From assembly GCA_006384855.1 (NCBI GenBank), contig VCJN01000760.1:37956-101955 (forward strand): 64,000 bases of DNA, given 5' to 3'. The notes under the pieces were generated by a model, which saw only the letters and a program-made list of their open reading frames with translations, had not been told where the DNA came from and did not search any database. The translations under genes and the position numbers were made by a program. Below are positions 57,553 to 64,000 of the stretch, in pieces. This stretch comes from Tetraselmis striata (taxonomy: Eukaryota > Chlorophyta > Chlorodendrophyceae > Chlorodendrales > Chlorodendraceae). The number at the start of each line of letters is the position of its first letter. Positions within the stretch are counted from its first letter, which is position 1.

Positions 57553-59925
57553 AAAACCGCCTGGGATGTATCACCGATACTTTGTCAACCTCCGCTGTGC
57601 CAAAACGCTTTTACGATATATATCATGCCATACTATAGCCAAAATATTTCGCCTCATTGTCAACACAAGAGCAGCTCGCTCTGCCTGACAAGACGAACGC
57701 AGTGTTGGTCCGGGAATTATCCCGCAGTCTGCCACAGCTCTCCCTCTCTCCCTCCCTCTCTCTCCGTTTCTCTCTCTTTTCCCCCCTTTCTTTTTCTTTT
57801 TCTCTCTCTCCCTCTCCCCCCCCCCCCCCCTCCTCCCTCCCTCCCTCTCTCTCTCTGCTGTGTGGTGTCCACGACTTTCGGCCCGGTCCAGCACTTCACA
57901 AGCCGTCCGCATCCGCGAGAAGACACTGTTGGTGTTGCGCTGTTCCTCATTCAAAGCCGGATGTACCGCTCGGCATGTGGCAACGTGGTCTCAGAGCGCT
58001 GCACCGGCCTCCGGCACCGCTGTATCCGTGGCAACCACTGCCTGAGCTGCCTCCCAGCCGCAACACCTTGCCTGCGCGGCTTTTCACTTACCACCGCAAG
58101 GCACCTATGCTATACAAGTATCTGTATCTATTTTAACAGTTTAAATGCTGGATTGTTCTGCATTAATGGATTCATGTGAGAGCCGCCCCTACGGTGCCCG
58201 GTGACTCGCAGGACGGGCCGCTGCAAGGAGAAGGACGCCGGCCTGTGCGCGATGACGCATGACCCTGACAAGGTGGCGGTGTGCCCGCGCTGGCTGCTGG
58301 GCAAGTGCACCGACGCCAACTGCACACGCCAGCACCAGGTGGGGGCGCCGCGTGTTGTTTCCGGCTTGAAATGAACGGCCAAATAATCAGCATTGTCACG
58401 ATGCTGAGTACAAGCTATTTAGAGACCTTTATATTGGGTTATCCCAGGTTGCGGTTCGGAATGAAACACCCCTCTGAATGTATATTGGCGTGCGTTAAGC
58501 GCGACACGCGGGTACATTGCGGGCTGACTTCAGTGTGTGTGTGTGTTTTTTTTGGGGGGGCGGGGGGGGGGGGGGGGGGTAGATATGTGTAGTAGTTAGG
58601 GGGATAAATTGGATAATATTATGTATTATTGTATGTTATTACTATACATTGTTATATATTACCATCATATACAGAATGTCATCATATACTATCTTCAAGT
58701 TAATGATGATGCCGGATACACATCGCCCGCAGCGGACATTGTCGGACATAGGTATGCGGCAATGGGCAGCAACGTCACCCGCTCGCGCTTGGCTCGGCTC
58801 CGTTCAGTAAAGCGGAAAGTGCGTCGGCGAGCGCTGCAAGCTAGGGTCTTTCCATTTTGCACCCTTAAGCTTGGGTCATGCATCCGGCGGAGAGTTTCAT
58901 GCCCGCTTCAATCGGACGCCTCCCCGAGTATGCGCTTCTGCAACGGTTCTTACGCTGCAGATCTGCGCGGGTATCGTGTTTTTCCCGTACCATCCCTCTC
59001 TCACGCTAGGCACTCGAGCACCAGCGCAAGCATTGGCAGTGCATGTATCGCAGTGCCTGGCCTGGGCGCCGTCATGCGCATGCGCAAACGGGCCTGTGCA
59101 GGCCGGTGGTGCCTCGTGTATCATTGGCGGCTGAACCCCCCCCCCCTCCCGCGCCGTCCCTGTCCTCTCCCGGCCCCATCCCCCCCTCCTTGTCCCGCGT
59201 TGGCGTCCCTCGCAGGCACGGACAGAGTTGATGCCCATCTGCGCCTACTTTCTGCAGGTAACGCCGCCCATTCGCTCCTGACCTTTGCCTTGCTATAGCA
59301 GGACTGTCAACACGACGGCCGCGCTGCTAGGCTGTGAGTGACGCTCAAGTTGTGTGACGCTGGCGTGGGCGCACCGCAGGGCAAGTGCAGCCATACCGAG
59401 TGCCCCTACCTGCACGTCAAGGTTGACCCAGGTGGGCGCCGTGCCGGCAGGAGGGTGCAAGCCCCTGATGACAATTGCTGTCCCCGCCCGCCTACGCCGT
59501 GCCCACTTGCCCCAGGGGCAGCCTGCCAAACGCAACGCAGCGTGATTCAGCCAACACCCTAATTAAACCATATCAGGTAAAGAATATTCACTATTATGAA
59601 GCTGCGAAATACTTTCCGTATGCTTCCGAGTGTTGCACGTGCGCAACAGCGTCGCTGTTGAAGTACCCTTCGCGGATTCGTGTTGGCGTAGTATAGGGGT
59701 CGCTATATTAAGGTGCTTAGCAAAATGGCCACGCCGCCACCGCAACCATTAAACGAGCCCCTGCTATAACCCTCGAATTCGACCTGCTAGCAACCCATGG
59801 GAACATCCCCGAATACTTATCATGCACCACATAGTTAGCATGACATCATTCCCTGTAGTTTCGTGTAGGTCTGACCTCAGGCAGGTAGGGCGGGTTCTTA
59901 TCCGCAGTGTTCCCATTACTACACC

Positions 59926-59973
<48 letters not shown>

Positions 59974-60157
59974 GTCCGAGTGTCGTTGTGCCGTGGCCGG
60001 CAGGTCGGTCGTGCGCATACACAGGAATCCGCACGACACCCACCGCCCAGGGGCACCTCATCTGGTCTTACATTATTCATTGTGGTGCCTCACACAGTAC
60101 CTGAGGAATGATACCCGTATGTTGTCATTGAGACCATAACTACCCATTTAGTTTACC

Positions 60158-60188
<31 letters not shown>

Positions 60189-61299
60189 ACACACGTCTAC
60201 ACGTACCAAAACCGCCACCACCACTCCCATCACCACCACAACCTCCCCTCTGCCGGTGGCGTTCTCTCCCGGCAGGCGCGCCGGTCTGCCAGGCGTTTAT
60301 GCGCGGCTACTGCCCCAAGGGGCGCGACTGCCCCATGAAGCACCTCAGCAAGGCGCAGCTGAAGGAGCTCCGCGCCAGCGCGCGCTCCGCCAACGGCGCA
60401 GACGGCGCCGCCGCCTTGCCCCTGACACAGAGGACCAAGTTCAAGGCAGGGCGGCGGCGACCCCACCCACCCTGTGCTTGATATCGTCCGTGTAGAGTTA
60501 TCCTGTCTCCAGTCCTTCGGGTGGTCCACATCAGTGTCGCCGTGTCGTCACACCCTCCTACGCCTTCACTTGTACCCATGCCTTTTCCTCCTGCTCCCGG
60601 TCTCCTCATCTGCATCCTCCTTAATCCTTCTTGTCCAGAGCCTCAATCACCCCCCCCCCCCCCCCCCGGGGCCCCCGCCCCCCTGTCCTCCTCTCCTTCC
60701 CCCTCCTCATCTTCCTCTCCGCCTCTTCGTGAACCCCATCTACACTCTCGACCTTCTCCCCATCCCCATCCGCATCCTCAAGTTCGTGATCCACCTCCTA
60801 TCCGTACTCCTGCTCCTTCCCGCAAACCCATGCCTGATCAGCGACTAGCATGCGACTGCAAGATGCACCCCGGCAATGGCCTATGTCAAGCCATGGCTCC
60901 ACTGACCCTCACTTGTGCCGTGGCGGGCGGCAGCTGGTGCGGTGTCCCGCCGCAACGACCTCCACTCCGGCCAAAGCCGGCGGCGAGCCGACCCCGGGCG
61001 CCAAGCGCAAGCGCCAAGAGGGCCCCGAGTCCGCCAGCCCGCGTAAGGATCCGAGACCGGAGGCCGAAGGAGGAGGCGGCATGACGGCCGTGAAGCCGGC
61101 CTTCCTGCGGGTTGTCCAGGCCGGGTTCATGCGGTCGCCGGTCAGCCGGCCAGGCGGCGGCCCTCCCATGCATGGAACCGACTTCTGGGGGGCGGAGGCC
61201 GGCCGCGTTGAGCCTGGTGGCGGCCACCTGAGCGGCGCCCCACCCGCCACACACCCGCACGACAATGCGCCGCCAAGCGACGATACGGCCCGAGACTGA
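52957..61299 (+). CDS. ZC3H3-like CCCH zinc-finger protein
   Basis: Twelve exons: 52957-53089, 53268-53630, 54174 to about 54420 (3' border uncertain), about 55039-55214, 55776-55936, 56164-56296, 57215-57507, 58212-58338, 59216-59257, 59380-59431, 60276-60445 and 60934-61299, giving ~750 residues. Except at the exon 3/4 border, phases agree. The N-terminal half is Pro/Ala/Arg-rich, with basic motifs (YKLSQSGFKLIRSG, RIGEHVYRVEG, RRRVFKRLNV). Four CCCH fingers follow, each CX7-8CX4-7CX3H: one split across exons 7/8; CPRWLLGKCTDANCTRQH; one split across exons 9/10 (CAYFLQ...CSHTECPYLH); and CQAFMRGYCPKGRDCPMKH. HDPDKVAVC and the C-terminal KPAFL also fit ZC3H3, a nuclear mRNA-polyadenylation/export factor. 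The intron after exon 11 would use a GC donor. Confidence 0.85.
53824..53844. repeat. 21-G homopolymer in intron
   Basis: This is an uninterrupted G run after T9 within intron 2 of the zinc-finger gene. Confidence 0.9.
57516..57542. repeat. 27-C homopolymer followed by A14
   Basis: The run lies immediately inside the donor of intron 7 of the zinc-finger gene. It is followed by A14 and, further on, by a pyrimidine-rich CT tract at about 57735-57857. Confidence 0.9.
59928..59972 (+). repeat. (CA)n microsatellite in intron
   Basis: About 22 CA units lie within intron 10 of the zinc-finger gene. A second C run plus (CA)n follows at about 60158-60194. Confidence 0.9.
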
Positions 61300-62629
61300 G
61301 CCATGCATACCGCGGGCCCCGTCGGTGCTGTTTTGTGCCGCTGCTTTGAATGCCCAAGCCGGGGTGCCTAATACGATCGCGATGACATTGTGTGCAAGTG
61401 GCAAGCAGCAGAGGCTGAGGGGAATGCTCACTCATGAGCATCGGTGGGCATGTACTACCATGCTATGTACAAACGGGGAGGGGGGGGGCATTTCACCAGC
61501 GCTCAGCAGAGGCAAGTTCCAAGACCGCACTACTCAACGTGTAGCGGTGTACAAGACGCATGAAGCGCAATGTGCTTGAGATATAGGGCACGGTTACGTA
61601 TATTGCAGGGGGAGGAGAGGGGTACACGGTGTTGTCGCTGAGGCCAATGCGTAGGTTTCCATCGTACAGAGCAGCTTGGTGTATGGAGCGAGATAATCGC
61701 AAGATGGCAAGACGTTGCTAATCCGCTGGCACCATGACCACTGTGAATGACCCTGGCGAAGATCGGGCGCGTCTGACCGCATTGTAAGAAAGTGGGGGAG
61801 CCGTGCTGACCACGCCCCGGCGGAACAGAGTAGCTGCACCATCAGGGTTGCGTGTCAATAGCTCGATGTAGCATGATAGTGATGTGATGTAAGAGAGATG
61901 GAACATCAATCGTCTTGCAGCGGTAGTCGTGATAATTTGGGCGGAAATTCGGTTTGGTAGCCCGGCGTGCAGTCTCAAGGTTTCCAGCATCTGGCACAGT
62001 ATATAGATGTGCCTCAGCCGCTACCGGTGCCACAACACCGACCTGCGTGCTGCCTCCCTCTCTAAGCATAGGCACTCCTCAAAAGCCATGCAGCGCCTCT
62101 GTGCAAACACCGCCGCTATTGGACATCAGCAGGTTCCCCGCACATTTTCTTGAGTCATGGCGTCTTTCTGCTGGCGCTGCCGCAGCGTTTTCCGCACCTC
62201 TCTTGTCCCCTCTGCACAACAACATCAACATTAGATATATGTATATATATATGTATATGTCATCATGCTTATTATTGTCCCGTAGTCACCGCTAAGTGTG
62301 TCCAGTGGCTGGCCTGTGGCCATGTAAAGCCATAACTCGTTAGTTTTCAAGATTTTGACACGTTATTCGCCGTCTTCGTAATGGCTGTGTGCTGTGTCTG
62401 TTCGTTGTTTTATGCTGCTATAGTCGCTATATGATACGTTATTGTTGCGAGTTGTGTCGAGAGGGAGAGAGAGAATACCTAGAGTAATATAATATACATC
62501 TACATGTATATATCTGGGCCTAGTAATTTATGGGATTTTTATTTGTGAATTGAACAGTAGTAAATAATCACTACTAATGATTAAAACCTTGAAATAAAAC
62601 TACCCGGGTACTCTCTAGAATAGAGTATT

Positions 62630-62671
<42 letters not shown>

Positions 62672-63309
62672 GGGGAAGGGACGACGCCTGTCTCTGGGAT
62701 AGAGTGTTTTTTATCATATATTGTTGCTGACGAATCGCATGTTATGCAACATTTGATGACTCCCGCCATAACTCAATAACTCATCAGCAGCGACAGCTAA
62801 TGGATCCATCTTGTTACCAAGGGTGTTGCAGAGCATTCACATCACTCAAGATGAATAATTTTATCATCAGCATTCGCCGGGGTTACTGCGACGGGGGCAT
62901 GGGGTGTTGCTTGACTCTGCTGGTGGTCTGCAAGCAGCTTACTTATCTCTACGGCGGCAATCAGTGCATCCTCAAATATGCTAATCACATAGTTGTCATT
63001 GCCACAGTTCTCAAACAGGCGTAAATGAACGTGGCGATACATCCAACGGCTTATCAATATTATACTTGTTGTTAAGGAGATGGTACATCTTATCTGGAGG
63101 GGCTATATAAGGGGCATGCGTTACAGCACCTTATCTCCATGTACGGACCATGCGGTAACTCGCTGCTAGGGTCATATCTTTAAGAAATTGAGTTACGTCT
63201 CAGTTTGGAAACCCCGTGTCCGGGCGATTTTTTGAGGCAATACGCACCGAATTGATTTCGGGGTGTTGTTCACTTAGTAGTCGTCGGTTTTTCCGACCCG
63301 ATCTCCCGA
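61300..63309. other. 3' flank and spacer with 38-G run
   Basis: No gene is recognised. TGTAA occurs at about 62321. The longest homopolymer of the window, 38 G, is at 62633-62670. Confidence 0.5.
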
Positions 63310-64000
63310 ATCATCCCGAACTGAGGTATATATGTCTATGCGTATCATGCGTCAAACCCGTTGCCGCAGAACAGCACGGGTGTGAGTCCTTGCGGGGGTT
63401 GTGGCCGGGCTGCACATTATGATACAATAATTACGCACCCAACCAAGTATTTCCCACTCCCTGTCGATTGGCTCGGAATCATGCCATGCTTGTGACGAGC
63501 GGTTCCTTGAACGCTGCCACGCATGTAGTGGCGGAAGTGAATATGAGACTATCGAACATGTGTTGGAGGCGTGCCCGCGGTGGAGGCGGTATTACCGTCA
63601 TGAGTTTTGGTTGTCAGTTCGGAGGTCTGAGGCCTGAGGTTGGGACTTAATTGAATAGTACTCAGGTTGCGTCAACACCCGATGATTTAATTGCCTTTAG
63701 TATTTCGGGCGGGGTCCCTCCTTCATTTCACGGCGCCCTGGATTTTACTATATGGGATTAGAAAAAATCCCATTTATGGGGGCGGGCTTTCGTTTACATT
63801 GCCTATTTGGTTGCTCAAGTATATCGCATTCCAAAATTGCTTTGCTACTCATCCGCGGGATGGGCTTGCCCCAACTCGCATTACTCGACTGAGACGACTC
63901 CTAGATGGGTAGGGCGGATCTTTTGTTGTTAATGCCGGATATATTATTTTGATGGCCGCAGTGTTTTAGACGGTGATTCAACAGTGATGGAATTCCGTCA
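63310..64000 (+). pseudogene. 3' end of a degenerate LINE, copy 2 (runs off the window)
   Basis: This is a direct-orientation homologue of 39600-40570. The clearest coding trace is a LINE C-terminal knuckle (about 63510-63600): a Cys-rich start with CGGSEYETIEHVLEACPRW, i.e. a C-x-E-x2-E-x-H-x4-C type signature. Further stops and frame changes follow. A hairpin (ATGGGATT/AATCCCAT) at about 63755-63777 occupies the place where copy 1 has a different hairpin. Confidence 0.6.

Noticed and set aside
57571..57954. Minus-strand frame encoding Glu/Arg/Lys-rich repeats
   Set aside because: It is the complement of an intronic CT microsatellite.
1..64000. CRISPR arrays, bacterial operons, phage or organelle origin
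   Set aside because: No regularly spaced direct repeats; genes have spliceosomal introns and eukaryotic families, so the sequence is nuclear.

Overview
The window looks like nuclear DNA of a eukaryote, most likely a green alga of the Chlamydomonas/Volvox type. The evidence is: host genes with many short GT-AG introns, plant- and animal-type housekeeping families (taxilin, a ZC3H3-like CCCH zinc-finger protein, a cyclin), GC-rich exons in AT-richer spacers, abundant (CA)n and long poly-C/poly-G runs, and a retrotransposon carrying two endonucleases, an arrangement known from the Dualen/RandI clade of Chlamydomonas. The species assignment is inference.

Layout. 1-4.4 kb: dispersed repeats, a cyclin-like gene (+) and a nine-exon taxilin gene (-). 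4.4-7.6 kb: repeats and a transposase-like remnant. 7.6-21.4 kb: one very large non-LTR retrotransposon with an imperfect 20/21-bp target-site duplication and a (TC)n tail. 21.4-41 kb: a graveyard of nested and degenerate elements. It includes an inverted-repeat element, two diverged copies of an unclassified element protein, an old APE-type LINE broken by a terminal-inverted-repeat element that itself holds a 100-bp palindrome, and a LINE 3' end that recurs at the right edge of the window. 41.1-45.7 kb: three compact host genes (a coiled-coil protein with possible KNL1/RWD features, a small Cys-rich protein, a multi-pass membrane protein). 45.7-52.9 kb: no gene recognised. 52.9-61.3 kb: a 12-exon ZC3H3-like gene with long poly-C tracts in its introns. 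61.3-64 kb: spacer, a 38-G run and the second LINE 3' end.

The main discovery is the 13.8-kb retrotransposon. In order along its + strand I can read: a large ORF1 of unknown fold; a segment with a His-Asp-Cys arrangement like Ulp1/C48 cysteine proteases; an APE-type endonuclease; a reverse transcriptase with intact YADD; a region resembling the methyltransferase core of PCIF1 (with NPEY where NPPF is expected); a cytosine-5 DNA methyltransferase with DNMT3-like motifs and PCQ active site; an RNase H; and a CCHC knuckle followed by a restriction-like endonuclease. This copy is interrupted by three frame changes inside or between domains, an ORF junction with overlap, and one in-frame TGA, so it is probably a fairly young but already damaged copy. 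A plausible reading is an element that copies itself by target-primed reverse transcription and carries its own DNA-modifying (and perhaps protein-deconjugating) enzymes to deal with host silencing. Retrotransposon capture of cytosine methyltransferases has precedent in dinoflagellates and a streptophyte alga; I do not know of this particular combination.
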